Made by a program: the position numbers and the translations under genes. This document shows, piece by piece, positions 9,281-18,436 of a stretch of 64,000 nucleotides of DNA; positions within the stretch are counted from its first letter, which is position 1; each line of letters begins with the position of its first letter. The DNA comes from Roseobacter cerasinus (GTDB lineage Bacteria > Pseudomonadota > Alphaproteobacteria > Rhodobacterales > Rhodobacteraceae). The stretch is taken from NCBI RefSeq assembly GCF_009811755.1, contig NZ_BLIV01000004.1, positions 372,001 through 436,000 on the forward strand, read 5' to 3'. Below the pieces are notes generated by a model. It did not search any database. It had not been told where the DNA came from and saw only the letters and a list, made by a program, of their open reading frames with translations.

Positions 9281-9766
9281 ATGAGTCGTCTTGACCTCTT
9301 CATAAATCGCATGGTGTCGCAGCGCGCCTGTCTCGATCATGCGGCAACCCTTGTTGGGGACATGCCCGGCCCGGTGTTCGAGCTGGGGCTGGGCAACGGG
9401 CGCACTTATCATCACCTCTGCAGCCTGTTTTCGCATCGTGACATTTATGTGTTTGAGCGCGCAGTGGCCTCGCACCCCGACAGCACGCCGCCAGAGGATC
9501 GTGTGGTGCTGGGGAATGTGTTCGAGACGCTGCCGCAGGCGTTGGAACAGTTTGGCCCTACAGCGCGGCTGATCCACGCGGATCTGGGCGGACACAACGC
9601 CGAGAAAAACGATGTTTTCGCGCGCGAGATCTCACCGGCCATCACCCCTCTGCTTGCGCCCGGCGGTCTGATGGTGTCGAGCGACCGGATGTATTTCCAA
9701 GATCTCGAAGAGATGCCGCTGCCCGAGGGCGCCGTTCCCGGACGTTGCTTTATCTACCGGCGCTGA
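9281..9766 (+). CDS. class I SAM-dependent methyltransferase-like protein
   Basis: A small 161-residue protein with a Rossmann-type SAM motif I (VFELGLGNGRTYHHLC, about residues 31-46) and an acidic residue after strand 2 (IYVFERAVASHP). A later strand reads ARLIHADLGGHN. At 161 residues it is shorter than most class I methyltransferases and ends right after a strand with RCFIYRR, so it is a minimal catalytic core. It lies alone between the ABC importer and the fatty-acid oxidation gene. Substrate unknown; close relatives are usually annotated only as SAM-dependent methyltransferase. Confidence 0.75.
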   Translation: MSRLDLFINRMVSQRACLDHAATLVGDMPGPVFELGLGNGRTYHHLCSLFSHRDIYVFERAVASHPDSTPPEDRVVLGNVFETLPQALEQFGPTARLIHADLGGHNAEKNDVFAREISPAITPLLAPGGLMVSSDRMYFQDLEEMPLPEGAVPGRCFIYRR

Positions 9767-9830
9767 GGGGTTGCGCTTGCCCGGCAACTGAGAAACCCTG
9801 AAAGCTGTGCTCAGCAGTCGGGGGTGTTCG

Positions 9831-11921
9831 ATGACAGATGTAGTTGCCTATGAGACCCATGGCGCCGTCGCGGTGCTGCGCCTGCAAAACCCGCCGGTGA
9901 ACGCACTCAGCCATGCGGTGCGTCAGGGGGTCATGGCCGGGATGGACCGGGCCGAGGCGGACCCGGATGTGCGAGCCGTGCTGATCGTCGGTGCTGGGCG
10001 GGCGTTCATCGCAGGGGCCGATATTAAGGAATTCGGCAAAGCGCCGCTGGAGCCGCATTTGCCGGATGTGTGCAACCGCATCGAAGCCTCGCCGCTACTG
10101 GTTGTGGCATCAATGCATGGGGTCAGCCTTGGAGGCGGGCTGGAAGTGGCACTTTCCGCTCACTACCGGGTCGCACAGCCTGAGGCGCGGGTGGGGCTGC
10201 CAGAGGTGCATCTGGGCCTGATCCCCGGCGCGGGGGGCACCCAGCGTCTGCCGCGCCTGACCGGCGCAGGCCCGGCCATCGACATCATCACAAGTGGGCG
10301 CCATGTGGGCGCGCCTGAAGCGGGACAGTTGCATATCATCGACCGGATCGAGGCAGGTGATCCGCAAACCGTCGGTCTGGCCTATGCGCAGGCGCTTTTG
10401 GACAGTGGCGCGGCGCGCCGCCCCGTGAGCGAGATGGCCGCACCAGCCCCCGTCGACTGGGATGCGACCTATGCCAAGGTGCTCAGAAAAGGCCGGGGGC
10501 AGATCTCACCTGCGCAAGCGGTGCGTGCGGTTCAGGCCAGTGCGGAACTGCCGTTTGCGCAGGGTTTGGCCGAAGAACGGCGGATGTTCCGCGACCTGAT
10601 GCAGACGGATCAGCGGCAAGGCATGATCCATGCATTTTTCTCCGAGCGTGCGGTGAGCAACCTGCCCGAATTGAAGGACGTTGCACCGCGCAGTGTCGAG
10701 GCGATTGGCGTGATCGGCGGCGGGACCATGGGCGCGGGCATCGCGACCTCCGCCTTGCTGGCGGGCCTGCATGTGGTGCTGGTCGAACGCGGGCAGACGG
10801 CGGCGGACGCCGCCCGCGCGCGGATTGCGGACAACCTGGAGGGCGCGCTGGCTCGCGGCAAGATCACGCAAGAGCAGCACGACGGAATGTTGCGCCAAGC
10901 ACTGGTGGTGGCGACCGACTACGCCGCGCTCTCGGACGTTGATGTGGTGATCGAGGCGGTGTTCGAAGATATGGCCGTCAAGGAGGCCGTCTTTGCCGAG
11001 CTTGATGCGGTCTGCAAACCCGGTGCCGTGCTGGCCACCAACACCTCCTATCTTGATATCAACGAGATCGCGGCCAAGACATCCCGGCCAGCGGATGTGA
11101 TTGGCCTGCATTTCTTTTCACCCGCCCATGTGATGAAGCTTTTGGAGGTTGTTGTGCCCGACCAGGCGACGCCCCAGGTTGTGGCTACAGGCTTTGCGCT
11201 TGGCAAACGCATGGGCAAGGTCGCGGTTCGGTCCGGCGTGTGTGATGGGTTCATCGGCAACCGGATCATGCGGGCCTATCGCACCGCAGCGGATCACATG
11301 GTGCTCGAAGGGGCTACCCCGTTCGAGATTGATGACGCGTTGACCGCCTTTGGCTTCGCCATGGGGCCGTTTGCCGTTTCTGACCTGGCCGGTCTCGACA
11401 TCGCCTGGGCCATGCGCAAACGCCTCGCATCCACGCGTGACCCAGCTGAACGGGTTGGGCGCTACCCTGATGCGCTCTGCGAGGCGGGGCACTTCGGGCG
11501 CAAGACCGGCAGGGGCTTCTATGTCTATGAAAACGGTGCCGTTGTGCCCAACCCGGAAGTGATGGAGCGTGTGACCGCTGAGCGCACGGAACGCGGTATC
11601 ACCCCCCGCAGTTTCTCACCCGAAGACATCCAGCGCCGCTATATGGCGGCGATGGTCAACGAGGCGGCGAAGATTGTGGGCGAAGGCATCGCCCGGCGTC
11701 CGTTGGACGTCGATATGGTGCTGCTCTTTGGCTATGGGTTTCCGCGCTATCACGGCGGGCCACTGAAATGGGCAGATTTGCAGGGTGTCGGCAGCGTGCT
11801 GGCCGATATCGAAACCTACGCGCAGGAAGACGACTTCTTCTGGCGACCTGCTCCGCTCTTGAAGCAATTGGTCGCGGACGGGCGCAGTTTTGATGATCTG
11901 AACAAAGCCGCTCAGACGTAG
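9831..11921 (+). CDS. bifunctional enoyl-CoA hydratase / 3-hydroxyacyl-CoA dehydrogenase (FadJ/FadB-like)
   Basis: 696 residues. Residues 1-190 are a crotonase fold with oxyanion-hole segments ([25 protein letters not shown]) and the hydratase [24 protein letters not shown]-binding Rossmann motif ([16 protein letters not shown]) begins near residue 291, followed by 3-hydroxyacyl-CoA dehydrogenase segments [31 protein letters not shown] and a duplicated C-terminal helical domain ([15 protein letters not shown] end). It carries out two successive beta-oxidation steps in the cytoplasm. ATG at 9831 is preferred to the upstream GTG at 9807 because the crotonase fold begins at once. The 3' end overlaps the convergent rpe gene by 10 bases. 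No thiolase gene is adjacent. Confidence 0.92.
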   Translation: MTDVVAYETHGAVAVLRLQNPPVNALSHAVRQGVMAGMDRAEADPDVRAVLIVGAGRAFIAGADIKEFGKAPLEPHLPDVCNRIEASPLLVVASMHGVSLGGGLEVALSAHYRVAQPEARVGLPEVHLGLIPGAGGTQRLPRLTGAGPAIDIITSGRHVGAPEAGQLHIIDRIEAGDPQTVGLAYAQALLDSGAARRPVSEMAAPAPVDWDATYAKVLRKGRGQISPAQAVRAVQASAELPFAQGLAEERRMFRDLMQTDQRQGMIHAFFSERAVSNLPELKDVAPRSVEAIGVIGGGTMGAGIATSALLAGLHVVLVERGQTAADAARARIADNLEGALARGKITQEQHDGMLRQALVVATDYAALSDVDVVIEAVFEDMAVKEAVFAELDAVCKPGAVLATNTSYLDINEIAAKTSRPADVIGLHFFSPAHVMKLLEVVVPDQATPQVVATGFALGKRMGKVAVRSGVCDGFIGNRIMRAYRTAADHMVLEGATPFEIDDALTAFGFAMGPFAVSDLAGLDIAWAMRKRLASTRDPAERVGRYPDALCEAGHFGRKTGRGFYVYENGAVVPNPEVMERVTAERTERGITPRSFSPEDIQRRYMAAMVNEAAKIVGEGIARRPLDVDMVLLFGYGFPRYHGGPLKWADLQGVGSVLADIETYAQEDDFFWRPAPLLKQLVADGRSFDDLNKAAQT

Positions 11922-12601
11922 GTGCCTGCCGCCGCCGCGCGGATGGCACGGATGTTCTCGCCGTAAGGCGCGGGGTTGCTGACTGACCCCCCCCGGAACA
12001 CGGCGGAGCCTGCGACCAGCACGTCCGCACCCGCTTGGGCCACCAGTGGCGCGGTCGTTGGGTCAACACCACCGTCGATCTCAATATGCACCGGCCGGTC
12101 GCCAATCATCTCGCGCAAGGTGCGGATCTTGGCGCTCATATCAATGAACTTCTGCCCGCCGAAACCGGGGTTCACTGTCATCACGCAAATGAGGTCCACA
12201 CTGTCGAGCAGCTCTGACACCGCACTGGCTGGCGTGCCGGGGTTCAGCGCCACACCGGCCTTGGCACCTGCGCCGCGAATAGCCTGCAAGGTCCGGTGAA
12301 TATGCGGGCCTGCTTCCACATGCGCTGTGATCACGTCGGCTCCGGCCTTGGCGAACGCGTCGATATAGGGATCGATGGGCGCGATCATCAGGTGCACGTC
12401 CATCACGCCTCTGATATGCGGCCGGATCGCGGCGCAGGTGGCGGGGCCGAAGGTGATGTTGGGCACAAAATGCCCGTCCATCACGTCCACATGCACCCAA
12501 TCTGCGCCCTGCGCTTCAATCGCCTCACATTCCGCGCCAAAATTGGCGAAATCGGCGGCAAGAATCGACGGCGCGATCTTGATGGAACGGTCGAAGGACA
12601 T
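11912..12601 (-). CDS. rpe: ribulose-phosphate 3-epimerase
   Basis: 229 residues from ATG at 12601, the family's usual length; the longer reading adds a 21-residue tail with no family match. It interconverts ribulose 5-phosphate and xylulose 5-phosphate in the pentose phosphate/Calvin pathways. TIM-barrel motifs are all present: IAPSILAADFANFG at the start, WVHVDVMDGHFVPNITFGP (metal-binding His and catalytic Asp), MTVNPGFGGQKF and the second catalytic Asp in EIDGGVDPTTA. It is transcribed alone, tail-to-tail with the FadJ-like gene. Confidence 0.95.
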   Translation of the reverse strand: MSFDRSIKIAPSILAADFANFGAECEAIEAQGADWVHVDVMDGHFVPNITFGPATCAAIRPHIRGVMDVHLMIAPIDPYIDAFAKAGADVITAHVEAGPHIHRTLQAIRGAGAKAGVALNPGTPASAVSELLDSVDLICVMTVNPGFGGQKFIDMSAKIRTLREMIGDRPVHIEIDGGVDPTTAPLVAQAGADVLVAGSAVFRGGSVSNPAPYGENIRAIRAAAAGTYV

Positions 12602-12751
12602 GCGCGAACCCCTGCTGCGAATGGTGTCATCCGGGCTATACCGGGGCGCGCCTCTATGAGGCAAGGGCGTATCACCGCTTGCAGCCCGGTGTCCTTAGGT
12701 TAAGTTCCGCGCAATGGCCCTCGCGGGCCTTTGGGACAGAGGGAGAGACAG

Positions 12752-13771
12752 ATGACGGGTTTCAATCGCCGCCAGGCTTTGGGTGCATTGGGTGCTGCGA
12801 CCGCAGTGGGGCTCGGCGCTCCGGCCTATGCTGCAGGCCGTAAGATCACTGTTGGCGCGCTGCGCTTCACCAGCCATTCGGGCAGTTTCATCGCGTTCGA
12901 GCGCGGCTACTTTGCCGAAGCCGGTCTGGAGGTGGAACTGAAGTTCTTTCAGGCGGCGCAACCGATGGCCGTGGCGATTGCCAGTGGCGATGTGGATTAT
13001 GCCGTAACCGCCGTTTCGGGTGGCTTGGTGTCGCTGGCCGACAAAGGTGCGATCAAGGTGATCGGTGGCGCATTGTCGGAAGAGCCGGGGATCGACGGCC
13101 AGAAGATCCTCGCCAGTGATGCGGCCTTCCAAGCGGGGCTGACATCACCTGCCGCGCTGGATGGCAAGCGCTTTGGCATGTCCACCGCAGGCTCGTCGTT
13201 CCACTACATGGGCTCCAAGGTTGCTGCCGCGGAGGGGGCATCGCTCTCCTTCAAGCCACTGCAAAAGGTGGGCGCCATCATCGGCGCGTTGAAGTCCGGG
13301 CAGATCGACGCCTGGTCGATTGTGCCGCATATTGCCAAGCCGCTCGCGGCTTCGGGGGCCGTGCACATCATCGGTGACATTGCGGATTACTTGCCCGACT
13401 ATCAGGTGACGACGGTCTTTACCTCCGCTGGCAATGCCGCTGACGAACGCAGCATGACAGAGGACTATCTGGCCGCCTACGCGCGCGGTGTGGCTGACTA
13501 CAACGCCACCATGATCGCGCAGGAGAGCGGGCAGGACGGCATCGACGCCATGGTCGATCTGATCCACACATACGTCTACACCGACCGCCCGCGCGAGAAG
13601 GCGGCGCCATCGATCATCAATGGCACGATGCGTCTGAACGAAGGGGCGGCGCTGAACGTCGCCTCGGTGCGGGACCAGTTGCAGTGGTTCCAATCCGAAG
13701 GGCTGGTGGATGCCGGCATCACGCTCGATACTCTGCTCGATACGTCCTACGTCGAGACGGTCGGCAGCTGA
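12752..13771 (+). CDS. ABC transporter substrate-binding protein, NMT1/SsuA/ThiY family
   Basis: 339 residues from ATG at 12752, chosen because GGGAGAG lies just upstream and the signal begins directly. The N-terminus has a twin-arginine-like signal (NRRQALGALGAATAVGLGAP, cleavage near AYA-AG), then the family's ITVGALRFTSHSGSFIAFERGYF. This class binds nitrate, sulfonates, taurine or pyrimidines in the periplasm. It heads a three-gene operon with an ATPase six bases downstream and a permease. The ligand cannot be assigned; SsuA-, TauA- and ThiY-like proteins are equally possible. Confidence 0.88.
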   Translation: MTGFNRRQALGALGAATAVGLGAPAYAAGRKITVGALRFTSHSGSFIAFERGYFAEAGLEVELKFFQAAQPMAVAIASGDVDYAVTAVSGGLVSLADKGAIKVIGGALSEEPGIDGQKILASDAAFQAGLTSPAALDGKRFGMSTAGSSFHYMGSKVAAAEGASLSFKPLQKVGAIIGALKSGQIDAWSIVPHIAKPLAASGAVHIIGDIADYLPDYQVTTVFTSAGNAADERSMTEDYLAAYARGVADYNATMIAQESGQDGIDAMVDLIHTYVYTDRPREKAAPSIINGTMRLNEGAALNVASVRDQLQWFQSEGLVDAGITLDTLLDTSYVETVGS

Positions 13772-13777
13772 CGCAAG

Positions 13778-14545
13778 ATGGAACTGCGCCTCTCCGGGGT
13801 TGGTCACAGCTATGCGGGCCGCGAGGTTCTGCGCGGCGTGGATCTGGAGGTGCCCGAAGGGCAGATCGTCTGCATTGTCGGGCCGTCCGGCTGTGGTAAG
13901 TCAACCCTGCTTCGCATGATGGGCGGGCTGGAAGTGCCTGCCGAGGGGGAGGTCTTGCAGGTCGGGCACTCGCCGGAGGGCTGCCTCAACCCGTTGACCT
14001 TCATCTTTCAGGACTTTGCGCTGCTGCCGTGGCGGAGCGTGGCGGGCAATGTCTCGCTGGTGCTGGAGGACCATCCCATCGCGCGCGCAGAGCGACGCGA
14101 GATGGTTGCGGATGTCTTGGCGCGCACGCGACTGACCGAGTTCGTCGATGCGCTGCCACGGCAGCTCTCGGGCGGAATGAAACAGCGGGTTGCGATTGCA
14201 AGGGCGCTTGTGGTGCGGCCCGCTGTCATGCTGATGGACGAACCACTCTCCGCGCTGGACAGTCAGACGCGGGAATTGCTGATGGATGATCTGGTCAACC
14301 TGTGGGTAAGGCAGCCCTTCACAGCGGTTTATGTGACTCACAATCTGGCTGAGGCGGTTCGGCTTGGTCATCGCATTGTTGTTCTGTCGCGGCGTCCCGG
14401 AGAGGTGCGAGAGGTGATTCAGTTGGACAAACCTCTGGCGGAGCGGGGCTACGGCGATGCTGAACTGGAGGCGCAGCAGAAACATTTGTGGGATCTGATG
14501 CGGGCTGAGGCTGCGGCGGCGGATGCGGAGCTTGTCGGTGGATAA
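13778..14545 (+). CDS. ABC transporter ATP-binding protein, SsuB/TauB type
   Basis: 255 residues. Walker A GPSGCGKST (about residues 35-43), Q-loop FIFQDFALLPWRSV, signature LSGGMKQRVAIARAL and Walker B VMLMDEPLSALD, then the H-loop YVTHNLAEAVRLGHR. FQDFALLPWRSV is characteristic of the nitrate/sulfonate/taurine ATPase family. It energises the permease encoded next, whose start lies inside the 3' end of this gene, so the two are translationally coupled. Confidence 0.94.
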   Translation: MELRLSGVGHSYAGREVLRGVDLEVPEGQIVCIVGPSGCGKSTLLRMMGGLEVPAEGEVLQVGHSPEGCLNPLTFIFQDFALLPWRSVAGNVSLVLEDHPIARAERREMVADVLARTRLTEFVDALPRQLSGGMKQRVAIARALVVRPAVMLMDEPLSALDSQTRELLMDDLVNLWVRQPFTAVYVTHNLAEAVRLGHRIVVLSRRPGEVREVIQLDKPLAERGYGDAELEAQQKHLWDLMRAEAAAADAELVGG

Positions 14546-15332
14546 ACCTGAGCAAAAAGTTGCGTTTAGAGGGGGTGGATTTACATTTCAAAGCCGCAGA
14601 TGGGTTGGGTTTTTGGTCTTTATTATGCTGCTTTTGCTGGCGGAATGGGGCACGCGCAGCGGTGTTATTTCACCCTTGACGCTCCCCAAGCCGACAGATG
14701 TTTTCCAAATATTTGTAGAGCTTTATAGCTCGGGGCTCTTGTTCCAGCATCTGATCCCGTCACTGTTGCGGCTGCTGGTTGGGGCTGCGCTGGGTGCATC
14801 CCTTGGAATTGCTGTGGGGCTATTGATCGGATTGTTCTCTTTTGTGCGGGCCGGTTTGCTGCCTTTGGTGGCGGCGATCTTCCCTATTCCGAAAATCGCG
14901 CTGCTGCCGCTGTTTGTGATCTGGTTCGGTATTGATGAGGGCAGCAAATACGCGTTGATTGCCTTTGGCACCTTTACCCCCACGGTGGTGGCCACTTTTG
15001 CGGCTGTGGATAACGTCGACCGCACGTTGATCCGCATGGGGCAGAGCTTTGGCCTCAGCTGGGTGAGCATTGTGCGCAAGATCGTGCTGCCGGGGGCGAT
15101 GCCGGGTATCCTTGCGGGGCTGCGGATCAGCCTGGCCATTGCGATCATCCTGCTTGTGGCGGCAGAGATGCTTGGCGCAGAGTTCGGGATCGGGGCTTAC
15201 ATTCTGCAGGCCGGGTCGCTTTATGATCTGGAACGGCTTTTTGCGGGTGTGGTGATCCTGTCGGTGCTGGGCGTTCTGGTCAGCGCGGTGATCGGGGCTG
15301 TTGAACGCCGTTTGCTGGATTGGCGGACCTGA
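14523..15332 (+). CDS. ABC transporter permease, SsuC/TauC type
   Basis: 269 residues with about six membrane helices; the first is VGFLVFIMLLLLAEWGTRSG. The EAA loop (IRMGQSFGLSWVSIVRKIVL) near residue 170 contacts the ATPase. ATG at 14523 overlaps the ATPase gene by 23 bases. A GTG at 14538, overlapping by only eight bases and preceded by GGAG at a good distance, is an equally likely start and would remove five residues. Last gene of the NMT1-type importer operon. The bases in and just before its 5' end are more AT-rich than the neighbouring genes. Confidence 0.9.
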   Translation: MRSLSVDKPEQKVAFRGGGFTFQSRRWVGFLVFIMLLLLAEWGTRSGVISPLTLPKPTDVFQIFVELYSSGLLFQHLIPSLLRLLVGAALGASLGIAVGLLIGLFSFVRAGLLPLVAAIFPIPKIALLPLFVIWFGIDEGSKYALIAFGTFTPTVVATFAAVDNVDRTLIRMGQSFGLSWVSIVRKIVLPGAMPGILAGLRISLAIAIILLVAAEMLGAEFGIGAYILQAGSLYDLERLFAGVVILSVLGVLVSAVIGAVERRLLDWRT

Positions 15333-15424
15333 GTCCGCGCACAAGGAAACGTGATCTGGCCGAACTGGCACGTAAGGCCTGTTCATGAGACGAAACGTTG
15401 TATTGCCACTGAAGGAGACCTGTC

Positions 15425-15961
15425 ATGCTGATGCCCCGCCAGAAAACCCCGGATCTGATCCTGCCACTGCTTGGAGGCGGGACGTTCGATCTGTCGAAGG
15501 ATGGATCCGAGCGCGGCACGGTTGTCTGTTTTTATCGAGGTCTACACTGCCCGCTGTGTGCGACCTATCTGGCAGAATTAGAGACGCAGACCCCAAAATT
15601 TGTCGAGCGCGGCGTCAAGACCGTTGCGATCAGCACCGACGGGGAAGAGCGGACACAAGCCATGGCCGAGAAGATTTCGGCAAAAGAGTTGCGTTTTGGG
15701 TATGACCTGTCGCTGAGTACCGCAAAAGAGTGGGGTCTCTATATCTCGACGTCGCGTGGCAAATCCTCAATCGGGCTCGAAGAGCCGGCGCTGTTTTCCG
15801 AGCCGGGCCTGTTTATGGTGACGCCACAACAGACGCTCTATTACGGGTCTGTGCAGACGATGCCCTTTGTGCGCCCGCATTTCTCGGAGCTTGTCGGGGC
15901 GCTCGATTTTGCAATTACCAACGAGTACCCGGCGCGTGGCGAATACGAGGGCGCTGTTTAA
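15425..15961 (+). CDS. peroxiredoxin-like (AhpC/TSA, thioredoxin-fold) protein
   Basis: 178 residues of the thioredoxin-fold AhpC/TSA-like group. The active-site region reads VVCFYRGLHCPLCATYL: a C-x-x-C pair (about residues 40-43) in the place where classical peroxiredoxins have a single peroxidatic Cys after T-x-x-C. This is the pattern of the peroxiredoxin-like subfamily often annotated only as redoxin-domain protein. No signal peptide is visible, so it is cytoplasmic. An RBS (GGAG) lies before ATG 15425. It is a single gene ending at a strong hairpin. A peroxide- or thiol-reductase role is likely; the substrate is not known. Confidence 0.85.
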   Translation: MLMPRQKTPDLILPLLGGGTFDLSKDGSERGTVVCFYRGLHCPLCATYLAELETQTPKFVERGVKTVAISTDGEERTQAMAEKISAKELRFGYDLSLSTAKEWGLYISTSRGKSSIGLEEPALFSEPGLFMVTPQQTLYYGSVQTMPFVRPHFSELVGALDFAITNEYPARGEYEGAV

Positions 15962-15988
15962 ACGCGCGGCTGCGCCGCATGACATGTC

Positions 15989-16017
15989 CCGGGCCGCTCC
16001 TTTCAGGAGCCGCCCGG
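15989..16017. terminator. strong hairpin between convergent genes
   Basis: A 12-pair stem with one internal C/C mismatch (outer arm CCGGGC, inner arm GCTCCT, loop TTC) sits 28 bases after the peroxiredoxin-like stop and before the convergent RpiR gene. No T-run follows on either strand, so termination may be weak or Rho-assisted. It may act in both directions. Confidence 0.5.
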
Positions 16018-16102
16018 TGTTGGCACCTGGATCTAGGTCTTAGCGTGAGGCGGTGACCTTCTCCTGTTGCGGGTAGGTTTGATAACCAGCGCTTGGTCGG
16101 GC

Positions 16103-16975
16103 TCAGGTGAATTTGCGGAACAGTTTGGTCTGGTCGAACATGTCCTCCAGCGTTTGCATGCGGTCGCGGGTGTCGGGCCAGGAGAGGTCTTGCACCGCTG
16201 CGATCAGCGTCTCCACCAGCAGCAGGGTCGTGGCGGCGGAGTCCCAGGCGGAGGGCACCACGATCCGGCTGGAGAAACAGATATCTGCCAGGCTGTGAAT
16301 GGGTGAGCGCCACTGGTCGGTAAAGAGGATGATGCGGGCGCCCCGGCTGCGCGCCATTTCGGCCAGTTTCAAGGTGTTGCTTTCGTAGCGGCGCACATCG
16401 AAGATCACGAAGGTATCTCCCTCTTTCACGTCGAGCAAGTAGTGCGGCCAGGCGTTGGAGGTGGACTGGATGTGGATCACATCACCGCGGATCATTTGCA
16501 TGTGCAGGAAGAGGTACTCGGCCATTGTGTGGGTGATGCGGCCCCCAACGATGTGCAATCTTGAGGTTGTGTCGGCCAGTTGGGTGCAGGCGGTATCGAA
16601 ATCGCCAGTGTCGATCTGGCCGAGCGATTGGCGGATGTTGCCGATCACAGCTTCGGTGAAGCGGTTGAGCATATGCTCTTCGGGCGCACCTTCGGCCCAG
16701 GTGTCGTGTTTGGCGATCGGGCCGGACAGCTGCGCCTTGAGTTCTTCCCGCAGATCGGCCTGAAAATCAGGGTACCCTTTGAACCCGAGCTTTTGCACCA
16801 TCCGCGCGACTGTTGGGGTCGAAACATCTGCATCCTGCGCCAGCGCGGCGATGGGGCCGAGACCAGAGGCGGGGTAATTCTCCAGGATAGTATCTGCGAG
16901 TTGCCGTTCTGCCCGGGTCAGTTTGTCCAACTGAGCCTGGATGCGGTCTGCGATGGTTAATGTGGCCTCATCCAC
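16103..16975 (-). CDS. MurR/RpiR family transcriptional regulator
   Basis: 290 residues. Residues 1-77 form the RpiR-type helix-turn-helix (LTRAERQLADTILENYPASG; DADVSTPTVARMVQKLGFKGYPDFQ). Residues about 125-260 form a SIS sugar-phosphate-binding fold (LHIVGGRITHTMAEYLFLHM; GDTFVIFDVRRYESNTLKLA). Such proteins repress or activate catabolic operons in response to a phosphorylated or amino ligand. The gene starts with GTG and diverges from the amidohydrolase-TRAP-ligase operon across a 121-base gap, so it very probably controls that operon. Confidence 0.9.
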   Translation of the reverse strand: MDEATLTIADRIQAQLDKLTRAERQLADTILENYPASGLGPIAALAQDADVSTPTVARMVQKLGFKGYPDFQADLREELKAQLSGPIAKHDTWAEGAPEEHMLNRFTEAVIGNIRQSLGQIDTGDFDTACTQLADTTSRLHIVGGRITHTMAEYLFLHMQMIRGDVIHIQSTSNAWPHYLLDVKEGDTFVIFDVRRYESNTLKLAEMARSRGARIILFTDQWRSPIHSLADICFSSRIVVPSAWDSAATTLLLVETLIAAVQDLSWPDTRDRMQTLEDMFDQTKLFRKFT

Positions 16976-17024
16976 GTCAGGCGCCTTCTTTTTGATGGAT
17001 TTTATTACAGCTAAGTTTTATCTG

Positions 17025-17040
17025 AATGTGTGGTTACATT
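17025..17040. promoter_or_regulatory. possible operator in the RpiR/operon divergent promoter region
   Basis: An inverted repeat AATGT-6-ACATT lies in an AT-rich 121-base gap between the RpiR gene and the divergent operon. A TTGACA hexamer at 17046-17051 follows immediately, but no good -10 element is seen at the usual spacing. Reading it as the RpiR operator is inference from position. Confidence 0.3.
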
Positions 17041-17096
17041 ATTTTGTTGACAGAATCCTGATCCGGCAAGCACTTTGTTTGTGACCGGGGGGCGAA

Positions 17097-17861
17097 ATGT
17101 CAGGTTACGGATCGGAAATGACGACAGGGGATGTGGTGCGGGTGTTGCACCCAGCTGGGGCATCCGGCGTCGTTTTGGTTTGTGAGCACGCCAGTTATCA
17201 TATGCCGTCTGCGTTGCAAGCGCTTGGGCTTCCGGAAGACATGCGACGCGGCCATGCTGCCTGGGACCCCGGCGCGCTGGGGGTGGCGGAGGGGCTGTCA
17301 GAGCGGCTCGACGCGCCTTTGGTGGCAAGCACGGTCTCTCGTTTGATTTATGACTGTAATCGCCCGCCAGAGGCCCCATCGGCGATTTTGGAGCGCAGCG
17401 AGGGGCGCGAGATACCTGGAAACATCGGGTTGGACTATCGCACCCGTGCGGACCGGGTGGCGCGGTACTATCTGCCGTTCGAGGCGCGTGTGCGCGCCGC
17501 GATGGATGCGGTGCAGGCGCAGGTTCTTGTCACTGTGCATAGCTTTACCCCGGTGTTCATGGGCAAGCGGCGTGCAGTGGAGGTCGGGGTTTTGCATGAC
17601 AAGGACACGCGTCTGGCCGATGCCATGTTGGCGCGTGCGGCTCGGCACACACCTCTGCGTGTGCAGCGGAATGCGCCTTACGGTCCGCACGATGGGGTGA
17701 TGCATACGTTGCGGATGCATGGCCTCACGCGCGGAATCCCAAATGTCATGATCGAGGTCCGCAACGATCTGATCGCGACCTCGGAGGCACAGGCCGAGAT
17801 GGCGCAGATGCTGGCCGGCTGGATCCGCGAGAGCATTGGTGCCTTGGAGGTGGCGGCATGA
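17097..17861 (+). CDS. N-formylglutamate amidohydrolase family protein (HutG-like)
   Basis: 254 residues of the FGase/HutG2 family (zinc amidohydrolases, DUF-like fold). Recognisable segments are VLVCEHASYHMPSAL (Glu/His metal site near residue 38), AWDPGALGVAEGLSERLDAP, VSRLIYDCNRPPEAPSAI and the second metal His in VLVTVHSFTPVF. The classical enzyme splits N-formyl-L-glutamate in histidine degradation, but no hut genes are present. Here it heads an operon with a TRAP carrier and a glutamine-synthetase-like ligase, so it may hydrolyse another N-acyl or glutamyl amide (inference). Its TGA overlaps the next ATG by four bases. Confidence 0.85.
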   Translation: MSGYGSEMTTGDVVRVLHPAGASGVVLVCEHASYHMPSALQALGLPEDMRRGHAAWDPGALGVAEGLSERLDAPLVASTVSRLIYDCNRPPEAPSAILERSEGREIPGNIGLDYRTRADRVARYYLPFEARVRAAMDAVQAQVLVTVHSFTPVFMGKRRAVEVGVLHDKDTRLADAMLARAARHTPLRVQRNAPYGPHDGVMHTLRMHGLTRGIPNVMIEVRNDLIATSEAQAEMAQMLAGWIRESIGALEVAA

Positions 17862-18436
17862 GGCGGATAGCCTCTGTCTACGTGCGCTGGGTCGATGCGG
17901 TGAATTACCGGATCGGGCGGGTGATGATGTATGGCATGTTCGTGATGATGGGCATCCTGCTTTGGTCCTCGATCTCGAAGACGTTCTTTCTGCCGACGCT
18001 CTGGACGCTGGAAATGGCGCAGTTCGCCATGGTCGCTTATTACATCACCGGCGGGCCTTACGCGATGCAGCTGGGGGCCAATGTGCGGATGGATCTGTTC
18101 TATCATGACTGGTCGGTGCGCAAGAAAGCGTGGTTCGACGCGTTTACGGTGCTTTTGCTGATCTTTTATTTGGGCGTCCTGCTCTACGGCGCTTTGGGGT
18201 CGACGGCCTATTCGCTGGGCTATTGGGGGCAGGAGCCGCTGAGCTTTTTCGCTGGGCTTCTGGTGGGCGCGGAGGAAGTCGGGCGGCTGGAGCGCTCCAG
18301 CACCGCCTGGCGGCCTTACATCTGGCCGATCAAGGCGGTGATGATCGCGGGCTTTTTCTTGATGCTGTTGCAGGCGATTTCCGAGCTGATCAAAGACATT
18401 GCGACGATCGGGGAGGTCGATCTCAATGTCGTATGA
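17858..18436 (+). CDS. TRAP transporter small permease (DctQ-like)
   Basis: 192 residues with four membrane helices (first: MMYGMFVMMGILLWSSISK, about residues 24-42) and the DctQ-type pattern WTLEMAQFAMVAYYITGGPYA followed by the NVRMDLFY segment. It pairs with the large permease and the periplasmic binding protein encoded next to move a carboxylate- or amine-type solute with sodium. It overlaps the preceding amidohydrolase gene by four bases and the DctM start by 11 bases, implying tight coupling. Confidence 0.9.
   Translation: MRRIASVYVRWVDAVNYRIGRVMMYGMFVMMGILLWSSISKTFFLPTLWTLEMAQFAMVAYYITGGPYAMQLGANVRMDLFYHDWSVRKKAWFDAFTVLLLIFYLGVLLYGALGSTAYSLGYWGQEPLSFFAGLLVGAEEVGRLERSSTAWRPYIWPIKAVMIAGFFLMLLQAISELIKDIATIGEVDLNVV

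Noticed and set aside
12715-12731. Terminator upstream of the NMT1-type importer
   Set aside because: GGCCC-TCGC-GGGCC-TTT is short, points into the leader of the operon and has no run of T beyond three.
17097-17861. Histidine utilisation operon
   Set aside because: Only a HutG-like protein is present; hutH, hutU, hutI and hutC are absent around it.
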